A stretch of 64,000 nucleotides of DNA from Streptomyces sp. DvalAA-43 (GCF_900091725.1 NZ_FMBW01000043.1:372001-436000); one strand, 5' to 3'; shown: positions 9,135-18,361, counted from the stretch's first letter. The notes: generated by a model from the letters alone, not told the origin. Made by a program: numbers and translations.

Positions 9135-9225
9135 ACCAGGAATCTTCGCACGAAGCCGTAAGCAGCCGGGCCCGCCCGGGTGTCCCTCCCTGCGCGAAGC
9201 GCCGGTTCCGCCTACTCTTCCCCGC

Positions 9226-9885
9226 ATGGCTCCGGCTCAGGGACAGTTCTCCGATCAAACCGATGGCGCTGACGGCAAGGACAGCGAGGAGGGTGGTTCC
9301 GTCCCGCCCGCCTTCCGGTCGGCGGTGGACGCGCTGCATTCGGCGCGGCTCCGCCCCGAGCTGGAGGTGGAGCCGACGAAGCCGCCCAAGCGGCTCGCCC
9401 CGTACGCGTACGCCCTGGAGGCTGCGGTCGTCGACGGCGAGGACGACCTCGCCGACGGCCGCCTCGTGCTGCTCCACGATCCGGCCGGGCACGACGCCTG
9501 GCAGGGCGCCTTCCGCCTGGTGACACTGGTGCGGGCCGAGCTGGAGCCGGAGATGGCCTCCGACCCGCTGCTGCCGGAGGTGTGCTGGTCCTGGCTGACC
9601 GGCGCGCTGGAGGCGCGCGGCCTGTCGTACGGGGAGGCGGGGGGCACGGTGACCCGGGCCGGGTCGCACTACTTCGGCACGCTGGGCGCGAGGCGTCCGG
9701 CGACCCAGATCGAGATCCGGGCGTCGTGGACGCCGCGGGAGGGCCGCGGCGGGGTGCCGGACACGGCGTCGCACCTCATGGCGTGGGGCGATCTGCTGTG
9801 CCAGATCGCCGGGCTGCCGCCGTCGGGCCCCGTCGACGCGGCAGTGGTGACGCTCCCCCAGCGGCGCGGCCCACAGGTCTCCTGA
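9226..9885 (+). CDS. DUF3000 family protein
   Basis: Soluble protein of 219 aa. The first ~25 residues are acidic and disordered (DQTDGADGKDSEEGG). The rest matches the actinobacterial DUF3000 family as I recall it (PPAFRSAVDALHSARLRPE, LLPEVCWSWLTGAL, HLMAWGDLLCQIAGLPP). No catalytic motif or membrane segment is visible. Its position between hemE and the response regulator/RNase D genes is, from memory, conserved in Streptomyces. ATG 9226 is the only start giving the family N-terminus. Function unknown. Confidence 0.82.
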   Translation: MAPAQGQFSDQTDGADGKDSEEGGSVPPAFRSAVDALHSARLRPELEVEPTKPPKRLAPYAYALEAAVVDGEDDLADGRLVLLHDPAGHDAWQGAFRLVTLVRAELEPEMASDPLLPEVCWSWLTGALEARGLSYGEAGGTVTRAGSHYFGTLGARRPATQIEIRASWTPREGRGGVPDTASHLMAWGDLLCQIAGLPPSGPVDAAVVTLPQRRGPQVS

Positions 9886-9961
9886 GCCCCTCCCCCGGTT
9901 CCCCGGACCGCTTCCCCGAGGTTTCCCCTCCGGATTTTTTCTCTGGCTGAAATCCACCCCT

Positions 9962-10010
9962 CACCGGTAACTGAGCGTCATATCCCCCGCCCAGTTACCG
10001 GTGTTCTTTT
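9962..10010 (+). terminator. Intrinsic terminator after the DUF3000 gene
   Basis: A perfect 12-bp stem (CACCGGTAACTG / CAGTTACCGGTG) encloses an 18-base loop and is followed directly by TTCTTTT. It is one of the few textbook T-tailed terminators in this GC-rich window and lies 76 bases past the stop codon. Confidence 0.8.
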
Positions 10011-10179
10011 CGTACAATCGATCGTATGCCCGATTTGCCCGAATTTGTTACTCACCAAATCGCGATCTTCCCCTAAAGGAGCACGGGTCTGCTGCCGAAG
10101 AGGTCAATGACCCTTCAAGCACGGTTCGCCCCGGCTTCATCCCCGAGCCGGCCCGTCCCGCCACTCCCCAGGAGGCCTG

Positions 10180-10842
10180 GTGTCCGTTCTCCTAGAGCAG
10201 CCCGCAAGCCTGGTCGCCTACCGCCCGAACAAGCCGACGGCCATGGTCGTCGTGGCCGACCCGCGCGTCCGTTCCACCGTCACCCGCCATCTGTGGGCCC
10301 TCGGAGTACGTGACGTCATCGAGGCGTCGTCCATCGCGGAGGCTCGTCCCCGCGTCGGCAATCCGCGCGACATCTGCGTAGCCGACGTCCACCTGCCCGA
10401 CGGTTCCGGGCTGACCCTGTTGTCCGAGACCCGAGCAGCCGGCTGGCCGAACGGCCTCGCCCTTTCCGCCGCCGATGACATCGGCGCCGTACGCAACGCC
10501 CTCGCGGGCGGCGTGAAGGGCTACGTCGTCACCGGCACACGCACCAATATCGGCCACCCCACCCGTCCCGGCGTCGCCCCCATCGGCGCCAATGCCGCCC
10601 GTATGCACCGCCGGCCCCCCGGCGCCCCGAGCCACCCGGGCGGCTACCGCGAACTGTCCGGCCGCGAGGTCGAGGTCCTCCGGCTGGTCGCCGAGGGCCA
10701 GTCCAACAAGGCCATCGGTGTCTCCATGGGCCTGTCCGCCCTGACCGTCAAGAGCCACCTCGCCCGTATCGCCCGCAAGCTCGGCACCGGAGACCGCGCA
10801 GGAATGGTCGCCGTCGCCCTGCGAACGGGAATCATCCACTGA
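10180..10842 (+). CDS. LuxR/NarL-type response regulator, atypical receiver
   Basis: Protein of 220 aa. GTG 10180 follows a strong AGGAGG RBS. Residues about 20-120 form a receiver-like domain with the phosphoacceptor position at Asp69 (CVADVHLPDGSG) and a conserved Lys in GGVKGYVV. The acidic pair near the N-terminus is reduced to one acid (VVVADPRV), so phosphorylation may be weak or absent. A Pro/Gly/Arg-rich linker leads to a C-terminal LuxR HTH (ELSGREVEVLRLVAEGQSNK, VKSHLARIARKLG). No sensor kinase gene is adjacent, so it is an orphan regulator. A long upstream region of 294 bp contains a TACAAT element near 10013, a possible -10 box. Confidence 0.88.
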   Translation: MSVLLEQPASLVAYRPNKPTAMVVVADPRVRSTVTRHLWALGVRDVIEASSIAEARPRVGNPRDICVADVHLPDGSGLTLLSETRAAGWPNGLALSAADDIGAVRNALAGGVKGYVVTGTRTNIGHPTRPGVAPIGANAARMHRRPPGAPSHPGGYRELSGREVEVLRLVAEGQSNKAIGVSMGLSALTVKSHLARIARKLGTGDRAGMVAVALRTGIIH

Positions 10843-10896
10843 CGCCCGCAGCCCGGCGGGCCCGCGCAGGCGGGGACCGGCTGGTTTGCATTCATC

Positions 10897-10932
10897 GGCG
10901 CCCGTCGACGGAACGTTCCGTCGACGGGCGCC
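10897..10932. terminator. Perfect 36-bp palindrome between response regulator and RNase D genes
   Basis: Two 18-bp halves (GGCGCCCGTCGACGGAAC / GTTCCGTCGACGGGCGCC) match exactly with no spacer. It starts 54 bases after the response-regulator stop and ends 25 bases before the rnd start. The most likely role is a terminator hairpin. Because it sits in the rnd promoter/leader region, it could also be an operator. Confidence 0.65.
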
Positions 10933-10957
10933 GTACATACACAGATACCCTTGACAC

Positions 10958-12232
10958 GTGACCGACGCCCAAGAGACCGCAGCAGACACATCACTGCGAA
11001 CCACCGGGGGCGCTCCCCCGGACGACGTCGCCCCGGCGCCGATCCCCTTGCTCGAACCGCGCGAGGGCATTCCCCCGGTGGTGGCCTCCGACGACGCCCT
11101 CGCCCGGGTGGTCGCCGCCTTCGCCGCCGGCTCCGGCCCGGTGGCCGTCGACGCCGAGCGGGCCTCCGGCTACCGCTACGGCCAGCGCGCCTATCTGGTC
11201 CAGCTGCGCCGTGACGGCGCCGGCAGCGCGCTGATCGACCCCGTCGGCTGCCCCGACCTGTCGGACCTCGGCCAGGCACTGGACGGCAGTGAGTGGATCC
11301 TGCACGCCGCCACCCAGGACCTGCCCTGTCTGCGGGAAATAGGGATGACTCCCACCGGACTCTTCGACACGGAGCTGGCCGGGCGGCTCGCCGGGTTCCC
11401 GCGGGTCGGGCTCGGCGCCATGGTCGAGAGCGTGCTCGGCTACTCGCTGGAGAAGGGCCACTCCGCCGTCGACTGGTCCACCCGCCCGCTGCCCGACCCC
11501 TGGCTGCGCTACGCGGCGCTCGACGTCGAGCTGCTGATCGATCTGCGCGACGCCCTGGAGGACGAGCTCGACCGGCAGGGCAAGCTGGAATGGGCCCGCG
11601 AGGAGTTCGACGCGATCGCCTCGGCGCCGCCCGCTCCCCCGCGCAAGGACCCGTGGCGCCGCACCTCCGGCATGCACAAGATCCGCCGCCGTCGCCAGAT
11701 GGCCGTGGTGCGGGAGCTGTGGACCGCCCGTGACCAGGTCGCCCAGCGCCGTGACGTCTCCCCCGGCAAGGTGCTGGGCGACGCCGCGATCGTCGAGGCG
11801 GCACTCGCGCTCCCGCCGAACGTCCAGGCCCTGACCGCGCTGCCCGGCTTCGGCCACCGCATGGGACGGCGCCAGCTGGAGCAGTGGCAGGCGGCGATCG
11901 ACCGGGCCAAGGCGCTGCCGGACGCCGAGCTCCCGCAGCCCGGCCAGACCCTCGCCGGTCCGCCGCCGCCCCGCGCCTGGGCGGACAAGGACCCCGCGGC
12001 GGCGGCCCGGCTCTCGGCCGCCCGCGCCGCGGTGTCGGAGCTCGCCGAACGGCTGCACATGCCGCAGGAGAACCTGATCACCCCGGACACGGTGCGCCGG
12101 GTCTGCTGGGAGCCGCCCAAGAACCCGACCCCGGACGCGGTCGAGACCGCGCTCGCCGGGTACGGGGCGCGCCACTGGCAGATCGAGCAGGTCGCCCCGC
12201 TGCTGCTTCGCGCGCTGACACCGGCGGCCTGA
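10958..12232 (+). CDS. rnd: Ribonuclease D family 3'-5' exonuclease with HRDC domain
   Basis: Protein of 424 aa. The DEDD exonuclease core is intact: AVDAERASG (Asp, Glu) near residue 64, HAATQDLPCL (Asp) and RYAALDVELLIDL (Tyr and Asp). An HRDC domain (RRQMAVVRELWTARDQVAQ, LPGFGHRMGRRQLEQW) and a C-terminal extension follow, as usual for actinobacterial RNase D. It trims 3' ends of stable RNAs. GTG 10958 is chosen; the gene begins 25 bases after the 36-bp palindrome with no good RBS, so a short leader or leaderless transcript is possible. Confidence 0.92.
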   Translation: MTDAQETAADTSLRTTGGAPPDDVAPAPIPLLEPREGIPPVVASDDALARVVAAFAAGSGPVAVDAERASGYRYGQRAYLVQLRRDGAGSALIDPVGCPDLSDLGQALDGSEWILHAATQDLPCLREIGMTPTGLFDTELAGRLAGFPRVGLGAMVESVLGYSLEKGHSAVDWSTRPLPDPWLRYAALDVELLIDLRDALEDELDRQGKLEWAREEFDAIASAPPAPPRKDPWRRTSGMHKIRRRRQMAVVRELWTARDQVAQRRDVSPGKVLGDAAIVEAALALPPNVQALTALPGFGHRMGRRQLEQWQAAIDRAKALPDAELPQPGQTLAGPPPPRAWADKDPAAAARLSAARAAVSELAERLHMPQENLITPDTVRRVCWEPPKNPTPDAVETALAGYGARHWQIEQVAPLLLRALTPAA

Positions 12233-12291
12233 GGGTCTCGCCGGGGGCGTAATCGCGCCAGGTTGTGCGGCCGGTGGCCGCATGGTGTTCC

Positions 12292-12335
12292 CGATCGCCG
12301 GACAGGCTGATGCCAGCCTGTCCGGCGATCGGCGT
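12292..12335 (+). terminator. Terminator hairpin after RNase D
   Basis: A perfect 18-bp stem (CGATCGCCGGACAGGCTG / CAGCCTGTCCGGCGATCG) with an ATGC loop is followed by GCGTTTTCC. It lies 60 bases after the rnd stop and separates it from fadA. Confidence 0.8.
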
Positions 12336-12528
12336 TTTCCGGGCCGGTCCCCGCGCACCGGCGGGCCGGGACGGGAGGGTCCATGCACCCGCCCGTCCGC
12401 ATGTGACCTTCGCCGCTCCCGCCGTGGGGGGTGGGCAGTCTGGTTACCCGCAAGTAGCATGATGGTGGCGGCACGCTTCCGGGCGGGCCGCGCAGCAGTG
12501 CCATCCCGCACCCTGGAGGAGAGCCACC

Positions 12529-13749
12529 GTGCCTCGTACCATCCGGGACGTCGTCTTCGTCGACGGCGTCCGCACCCCGTTCGGCAAAGCGGGCCCCAAG
12601 GGCATCTACCACGAGACCCGCGCCGACGATCTCGTCGTGAAGGCCATCCGGGAGCTGCTGCGCCGCAACCCGGACCTGGACCCCGCGCGGATCGACGAGG
12701 TCGCCATCGCCGCGACCACGCAGATCGGCGACCAGGGCCTGACGCTGGGCCGTACCGCCGGGATCCTGGCCGGGCTGCCGCAGTCCGTCCCCGGTTACTC
12801 CATCGACCGCATGTGCGCGGGCGCCCTGACCGCCGTCACGTCGACGGCCGGCTCCATCGCCTTCGGCGCGTACGACGTCGTCGTCGCCGGTGGTGTCGAG
12901 CACATGGGCCGCCACCCGATGGGTGAGGGCGTGGACCCGAACCCGCGCTTCGTGTCGGAGAAGCTGGTCGACGAGTCCGCCCTGTTCATGGGCATGACCG
13001 CGGAGAACCTGCACGACCGGTACCCGCAGATCACCAAGGTCCGTGCCGACGAGTACGCGGTCCGCTCGCAGGAGAAGGCCGCCAAGGCGTACGCCAACGG
13101 CAAGATCCAGCAGGACCTGGTGCCGATCTCGGTGCGCCGCACCAACGCGGAGGCCGGCGAGACCGGCTGGGGCCTGGTCACCGCCGACGAGCCGATGCGC
13201 CCGGGTACGACCATGGAGTCGCTCGCCGGGCTGAAGACCCCGTTCCGCGCCCACGGCCGGGTCACCGCGGGCAACGCCGCCGGTCTCAACGACGGCGCCA
13301 CCGCCTCGCTGCTCGCCGCCGAGGACGTCGCCCGCGAGCTGGGCCTCCCGGTCAGGATGCGGCTCGTCTCGTACGCCTTCGCGGGCGTCGAGCCGGAGGT
13401 CATGGGCTACGGCCCGATCCCGGCGACCGAGAAGGCCCTGGCCAAGGCCGGGCTGACGATCGACGACATCGGTCTCTTCGAGATCAACGAGGCGTTCGCC
13501 GTGCAGGTGCTCGCCTTCCTCGACCACTACGGCATCGCCGACGACGACGCCCGCGTCAACCAGTACGGCGGCGCCATCGCCTACGGCCACCCGCTGGCCT
13601 CCTCCGGTGTGCGTCTGATGACGCAGCTGGCCCGGCAGTTCGAGGAGCAGCCGGAGGTCCGCTACGGCGTGACGACGATGTGCGTCGGCTTCGGCATGGG
13701 CGCCACGGTCATCTGGGAGAACCCGAACTTCGACGGAGGCAGCAAGTGA
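12529..13749 (+). CDS. fadA: Acetyl-CoA C-acyltransferase (thiolase, FadA-type)
   Basis: Enzyme of 406 aa that catalyses the thiolytic last step of beta-oxidation. All thiolase signatures are present: nucleophile Cys96 in DRMCAGAL, NEAFA near the C-terminus, His354 in GGAIAYGHPLASSG and second catalytic Cys385 in TMCVGFGMG. GTG 12529 follows a GGAGGAG RBS. The stop overlaps the fadB start by 4 bp, so both subunits of the complex are translationally coupled. The upstream region holds TTACCCGCAAGTAG near 12444-12457, a weak inverted repeat that could be a TetR-type operator. Confidence 0.94.
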   Translation: MPRTIRDVVFVDGVRTPFGKAGPKGIYHETRADDLVVKAIRELLRRNPDLDPARIDEVAIAATTQIGDQGLTLGRTAGILAGLPQSVPGYSIDRMCAGALTAVTSTAGSIAFGAYDVVVAGGVEHMGRHPMGEGVDPNPRFVSEKLVDESALFMGMTAENLHDRYPQITKVRADEYAVRSQEKAAKAYANGKIQQDLVPISVRRTNAEAGETGWGLVTADEPMRPGTTMESLAGLKTPFRAHGRVTAGNAAGLNDGATASLLAAEDVARELGLPVRMRLVSYAFAGVEPEVMGYGPIPATEKALAKAGLTIDDIGLFEINEAFAVQVLAFLDHYGIADDDARVNQYGGAIAYGHPLASSGVRLMTQLARQFEEQPEVRYGVTTMCVGFGMGATVIWENPNFDGGSK

Positions 13750-15875
13750 GCTCCACCACTGAGCTTCTGAAGGGTGCGGCCGAGCTGTTCCCCGGTGAGG
13801 TCGTCACCCAGGCCCACGTACGCCACCTGGACCTTCCGGCCGGTGCGGGCCGCTTCGCCCTCATCACGCTGGACAACGGCCTGGACCACACCAAGCCGAC
13901 CACCTTCGGACCGCAGTCGCTGGCGAACCTGAACGCCGCCGTCGACCAGGTCGAGAAGGAGGCCGCCGAGGGTGCGATCACCGGCATCGGGATCACCGGC
14001 AAGCCGTTCATCTTCGCGGTCGGCGCCGACCTCAAGGGCGTCGAGCTGCTGAAGAACCACGACGACGCGCTCGCCATCGGCAAGGGCGGCCACGACGTCT
14101 TCCGCCGGCTCTCCGGTCTCGCGGTCCCGACGTTCGCGTACTACAACGGCGCGGCGATGGGCGGCGGCGTCGAGGTCGGTCTGCACTGCTCGTACCGCAC
14201 CGTCTCCAAGGCGCTGCCCGCGTTCTCGCTGCCCGAGGTCTTCCTCGGTCTGGTCCCGGGCTGGGGCGGCTGCGCACTGCTCCCCAACCTGATCGGTGCC
14301 GACCGCGCGGTCTCGGTCATCATCGAGAACTCGCTGAACCAGAACCGTCAGCTCAAGGGCAAGCAGGTCTTCGAGCTCGGCATCGCCGACGCGCTCTTCG
14401 AGGGCGCGGACTTCCTGGAGCAGTCGCTGATCTGGACCGCGGACGTACTGAACGGCACGGTCACGGTGGAGCGCCCCGAGATCGACCGCGGGGACGCCTG
14501 GGACCAGGCCGTCGCGCGCGGCAGGGCCATCGCCGACTCCAAGGTGCACGGCGCCGCACCGGCCGCGTACCGCGCGCTGGAGATCATCGCCGCGGCGAAG
14601 GACGGCGACCTGGGCGCCGGCTTCGACCGCGAGGACCAGGCCCTGGCGGACCTGATCATGGGCGGCGAGCTGCGCTCCGGGATCTACTCCTTCAACCTGG
14701 TCCAGAAGCGCGCCAAGCGCCCGGTCGGTGCCCCGGACAAGAGCCTGGCCCGCCCGGTCACCAAGGTCGGTGTGGTCGGTGCCGGTCTGATGGCCTCGCA
14801 GCTGGCGCTGCTGTTCCTGCGCCGCCTGGAAGTGCCGGTCGTGCTGACCGACATCGACCAGGAGCGCGTGGACAAGGGTGTGGGCTATGTCCACGCCGAG
14901 ATCGAGAAGCTGCTCGGCAAGGGCCGGATCAACCAGGACAAGGCCAACCGTCTGAAGGCCCTGGTCTCCGGTGTGCTGGACAAGGCGGATGGCTTCTCCG
15001 ACGCCGACTTCATCATCGAGGCCGTCTTCGAGGAGATCGGCGTCAAGCAGCAGGTGTTCGCGGAGGTCGAGGCGGTCGCCCCGGCGCACGCGATCCTCGC
15101 CACCAACACCTCCTCCCTCTCCGTCACCGAGATGGCGTCGAAGCTGACCCACCCGGAGCGGGTCGTCGGCTTCCACTTCTTCAACCCGGTCGCGATCCTG
15201 CCGCTGCTGGAGATCGTGCGCGGCGAGAAGACCGATGACGCCTCGCTGGCGACCGCCTTCGGTGTGGCGCGGAAGCTGAAGAAGACCGCGGTGCTGGTGA
15301 AGGACGCCCCGGCGTTCGTCGTCAACCGCATCCTCACCCGCTTCATGGGCGAGATCCAGAACGTCATCGACGAGGGCACCCCGGTCGAGGCAGCGGAGAA
15401 GGCCATCGAGCCCCTCGGTCTGCCGATGTCCCCGCTGGTGCTGCTGGAGCTGGTCGGCCCGGCGATCGGTCTGCACGTCTCCGAGACCCTGAACCGCGCC
15501 TTCCCGGAGCGCTTCACCGTCTCGCAGAACCTCGCGGCGGTCGTGAAGGCCGGCAAGCGCGGCTTCTACGTCTACGACTCCGGTAAGCCGGAGCTGGACC
15601 CGGAGGTCGCCGCCCTCCTCAAGCAGGGCGATGTCGTCCTGTCCGAGGAGCAGGTCCGCGACCGGGTCCTGGACGCGGTGGCGCAGGAGATCGGTCTGAT
15701 GCTGGACGAGGGCGTCGTCGCCGAGGCACAGGACATCGACCTGTGCCTGATCACCGGCGCGGGCTGGCCCTTCCACCTGGGCGGCATCACGCCGTACCTG
15801 GACCGTGAGGGCGTCTCGGAGCGGGTGAACGGCAAGAAGTTCCTCGCGCAGGGTGTGGCGAGCGTCCCGGCGTAG
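13746..15875 (+). CDS. fadB: Multifunctional fatty-acid oxidation protein (enoyl-CoA hydratase / 3-hydroxyacyl-CoA dehydrogenase, FadB-type)
   Basis: Enzyme of 709 aa with an N-terminal crotonase domain (IFAVGADLKGVELL; GAAMGGGVEVGLHC, residues about 130-145) and a C-terminal 3-hydroxyacyl-CoA dehydrogenase. The latter has NAD motif GVVGAGLMASQLAL, NTSSLSVTEMA, VGFHFFNPV, then the C-terminal domain VKDAPAFVVNRIL. It hydrates trans-2-enoyl-CoA and oxidises the 3-hydroxyacyl-CoA, passing the 3-keto product to FadA. GTG 13746 overlaps the fadA TGA (GTGA), which fixes the start. The gene is the end of the operon, closed by the hairpin at 15896. Confidence 0.95.
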   Translation: MSSTTELLKGAAELFPGEVVTQAHVRHLDLPAGAGRFALITLDNGLDHTKPTTFGPQSLANLNAAVDQVEKEAAEGAITGIGITGKPFIFAVGADLKGVELLKNHDDALAIGKGGHDVFRRLSGLAVPTFAYYNGAAMGGGVEVGLHCSYRTVSKALPAFSLPEVFLGLVPGWGGCALLPNLIGADRAVSVIIENSLNQNRQLKGKQVFELGIADALFEGADFLEQSLIWTADVLNGTVTVERPEIDRGDAWDQAVARGRAIADSKVHGAAPAAYRALEIIAAAKDGDLGAGFDREDQALADLIMGGELRSGIYSFNLVQKRAKRPVGAPDKSLARPVTKVGVVGAGLMASQLALLFLRRLEVPVVLTDIDQERVDKGVGYVHAEIEKLLGKGRINQDKANRLKALVSGVLDKADGFSDADFIIEAVFEEIGVKQQVFAEVEAVAPAHAILATNTSSLSVTEMASKLTHPERVVGFHFFNPVAILPLLEIVRGEKTDDASLATAFGVARKLKKTAVLVKDAPAFVVNRILTRFMGEIQNVIDEGTPVEAAEKAIEPLGLPMSPLVLLELVGPAIGLHVSETLNRAFPERFTVSQNLAAVVKAGKRGFYVYDSGKPELDPEVAALLKQGDVVLSEEQVRDRVLDAVAQEIGLMLDEGVVAEAQDIDLCLITGAGWPFHLGGITPYLDREGVSERVNGKKFLAQGVASVPA

Positions 15876-15895
15876 TACCCACCCGGTCGACAGCA

Positions 15896-15937
15896 CCGGA
15901 CGGGCCGTACGGAGAGGTCTCCGTACGGCCCGTCCGG
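15896..15937. terminator. Bidirectional terminator between fadB and the convergent propeller gene
   Basis: A perfect 20-bp stem (CCGGACGGGCCGTACGGAGA and its complement) has only a GG loop. It sits between convergent stop codons at 15875 and 15972. Confidence 0.82.
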
Positions 15938-15971
15938 CGTACGGCCGCGCGCCGTCACACGGTTCCGGCGC

Positions 15972-17075
15972 TCACACCCGGCTCCAGTCGCCGAAGGTCA
16001 GCCCCCGGCCCTCCTCCTGGCGTGCGACGACGGGCCTGCCGTCGGTGCCGACGGCCACGACGGCCGTTCCTCCGCGACCGTCGACCGCCAGCGCCGGATC
16101 TCCGGCGCAGCTCATGCCGGTACCGGTCCACCGGAACCCGGACCGCTCGCGCCCGGTCCGGCAGATACCGAGGTGGACCGTGTCATCGGCCCCCCGGACG
16201 GCGAGCACCGTGCAGTCGAGGCCGCCCGCGCTCGCCCTGACCGCGGAGATCCGGCCGTCCCCGGGGTCGCCCCCCAGCGGTACGGGCCGGTCGTCCTCCC
16301 GGATCGCCAGGACACCGCCGCCCCGCGCATCGGTCAGGTAGTGGGTGAGCCGGTCCGGGGCGGTCTCCAGCGCGGTCACCGATCCGGGCAGCGGCGGAAC
16401 GGCCACGTCGTGACCGGGCACCAGGGCGCCGCCCGGCTCCGGCTGCCGGAGCCGGTGCGCGGCGGCAGGAGTGGGGACGAGGATCTCGACCAGGCCGGAC
16501 GAGGTCGCCGCGAGCGCCGGTCCTCCGGTGCCGCCGGACGCCTGGAGCTGATCCCACGCCTCCCACCGGCCCCGCTTGTCCTCGCGGCGCAGGGCCACTC
16601 CGCCCGCCCCGGTCGGGACGCAGACGTACAGGGCGCCGTCGCTCGCCACGGCGGCGGCCGGGGCGCCGATCCCGGCCGCCTCGTCGACCTCCTTGAAGGG
16701 GTTGCCCAGCGAGCGCCACTGCGTCGTCGGGCGGCCCGTCTGGTACTGCGTGGCGTACATGATGTCCACGTTCGACCGGCCGTCGGCACGTGGCCGGATC
16801 CGGCGCCCCAGCAGATGGGCGTAGTGGTTGCGCCCCTGCACCACGGTGAGCCGGTCGATGTCCTTCGCGGGCAGGACGTCCGGTCCCGCCCAGCACCGGC
16901 CACCGGCAGCGGACTCGGTCCAGCGCAGCACGGAGCCGTCGGTGTGGACGTACACGGTCAGTCTGCCGTCGTGTCCGGTCAGCAGCCAGGGGCCGCCCAG
17001 GAGTTGGCCGGGCCGCGCGGACACCGTGACGGGCGCGCTCCGCTGCTTCGCTTCACCTGTGGAGGCGCTGCGCAT
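15972..17075 (-). CDS. Predicted beta-propeller protein, function unknown
   Basis: Protein of 367 aa with no membrane segment or clear signal peptide. It is built of repeated blade-like units: GRLTVYVHTDGSVLRW, SDGALYVCVPTG, SGLVEILVPT, DDTVHLGI and GTAVVAVGTDGRPVV, each ending in alternating hydrophobics. Trp-containing stretches (WRSLGNPFKEVD, WEAWDQL) resemble PLL-lectin/sialidase-like propeller repeats. That suggests ligand or glycan binding, but no catalytic residues can be assigned. It lies just downstream of galE on the same strand (gap 99 bp). A start inside a purine-poor leader (ATG 17075) is uncertain. Confidence 0.55.
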   Translation of the reverse strand: MRSASTGEAKQRSAPVTVSARPGQLLGGPWLLTGHDGRLTVYVHTDGSVLRWTESAAGGRCWAGPDVLPAKDIDRLTVVQGRNHYAHLLGRRIRPRADGRSNVDIMYATQYQTGRPTTQWRSLGNPFKEVDEAAGIGAPAAAVASDGALYVCVPTGAGGVALRREDKRGRWEAWDQLQASGGTGGPALAATSSGLVEILVPTPAAAHRLRQPEPGGALVPGHDVAVPPLPGSVTALETAPDRLTHYLTDARGGGVLAIREDDRPVPLGGDPGDGRISAVRASAGGLDCTVLAVRGADDTVHLGICRTGRERSGFRWTGTGMSCAGDPALAVDGRGGTAVVAVGTDGRPVVARQEEGRGLTFGDWSRV

Positions 17076-17174
17076 CGCCTTTCGTCACCCTTCCTGGAAG
17101 CAGTCCCGCGCAGGTCGCGGGCGTTCGATGTGGCGGACTCCCGATCAGGACCCCATGGACAGGCCGGGGCATGC

Positions 17175-18182
17175 TCAGGTCGAGGCGGCGGCGGCCGGGC
17201 GGCGCGCCCCGGGGTGGGCGAGGCACCAGCCCTCCCACGCCGACGCGACCATCTCGCGGACGTCGTGCCGGGCGGACCAGCCCAGCTCGGTGCGGATCCG
17301 CTCTGCCGAGGCGACCACCCTCGCAGGGTCCCCCGCCCGGCGCGGGGCCAGGACCGGAGCGGCCTCGGCCCCGTACCCCGTCACCTCACCGATCAGTTCG
17401 ATCATCTCGCGCACCGAGACGCCTTCACCGCGGCCGACGTCGACCGTCAGATCGGTGCCCGGCTCCCGGCCGAGGAGCGCACGCGCCGCGGCCAGATGGG
17501 CCGAGGCGATGTCGTCGACGTGGATGAAGTCGCGTACGCAGGTGCCGTCCTCGGTGTCGTAGTCGTCGCCGAAGACCACCGGGGCCGCCCCCTGCGTCAG
17601 CTTCTCGAAGACCATGGGCACCAGATTGGAGACGCCCGTGTCGGCGAGCTCCGGGGTGGCCGCGCCCGCGACGTTGAAGTACCGCAACGAGGCGGTGGCG
17701 ATGCCGTGCGCCTTCCCCACGGCACGCACCATCCACTCGCCCGCGAGCTTGGTCTCGCCGTAGGGGTTGATCGGGACGCACGGGGTCGTCTCCGTCACGA
17801 TCCGTACGTCGGGCATGCCGTAGACGGCCGCCGACGACGAGAAGAGGAACGCCCGCACCCCGCTGTCGGCCACGGCCTCCAGCAGGGTCTCCAGGCCCTG
17901 TACGTTCTCCCGGTAGTAGAGCAGCGGGCGTTCGACGGACTCCGCCACCTGCTTCTTGGCGGCGAGGTGGACCACGCCCCGCGCCGACAGGTCCGCCAGG
18001 GTGCGCCGCAGCAGGACCCCGTCGAGTGTCGAGCCCCGGACGAACGGGACGTCCGCGGGCACGCGTGAGCGGTCCCCCGTCGACAGATCGTCGTACACGG
18101 CGACCGGCTCACCGGCCTCGCGCAGCGCACGGACGACATGCGCCCCGATGAAGCCCGCCCCACCCGTGATCAACCAAGTCAT
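17175..18182 (-). CDS. galE: UDP-glucose 4-epimerase
   Basis: SDR enzyme of 335 aa that interconverts UDP-glucose and UDP-galactose. It has the NAD motif TGGAGFIGAHV at residues 6-16, a catalytic Ser in LFSSSAAVYG and the YxxxK pair in NPYGETKLAGE, plus the usual substrate-loop sequence (LRYFNVAGA). Length is normal. The ATG at 18182 starts with the conserved MTWLITGGAGF. It is divergent from the LCP gene; the shared 179-bp upstream region contains TATAGT near 18257, a possible -10 element for the plus strand. Confidence 0.94.
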   Translation of the reverse strand: MTWLITGGAGFIGAHVVRALREAGEPVAVYDDLSTGDRSRVPADVPFVRGSTLDGVLLRRTLADLSARGVVHLAAKKQVAESVERPLLYYRENVQGLETLLEAVADSGVRAFLFSSSAAVYGMPDVRIVTETTPCVPINPYGETKLAGEWMVRAVGKAHGIATASLRYFNVAGAATPELADTGVSNLVPMVFEKLTQGAAPVVFGDDYDTEDGTCVRDFIHVDDIASAHLAAARALLGREPGTDLTVDVGRGEGVSVREMIELIGEVTGYGAEAAPVLAPRRAGDPARVVASAERIRTELGWSARHDVREMVASAWEGWCLAHPGARRPAAAAST

Positions 18183-18361
18183 GAACGAATAGTAGTTCGA
18201 TCAGCTCAGACCATGATTCCAGTGCCCAAAACACCCATTCGCACGATCCTCTGTTCTATAGTGCACGCTCAGTCATGTCCGCACGGACCGGCCGCGCCCC
18301 CACCCGGGTCCCGCGTACTCCACGGTCCCTCCGGGCCATGAGAGGTGAGGACCGGGCCACG

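Noticed and set aside
13662..15896. 744-residue frame antisense to fadB
   Set aside because: Composition (Leu/Asp/Val/Gly/Arg repeats) is that of a reverse-frame shadow; fadA and fadB have complete catalytic motifs.
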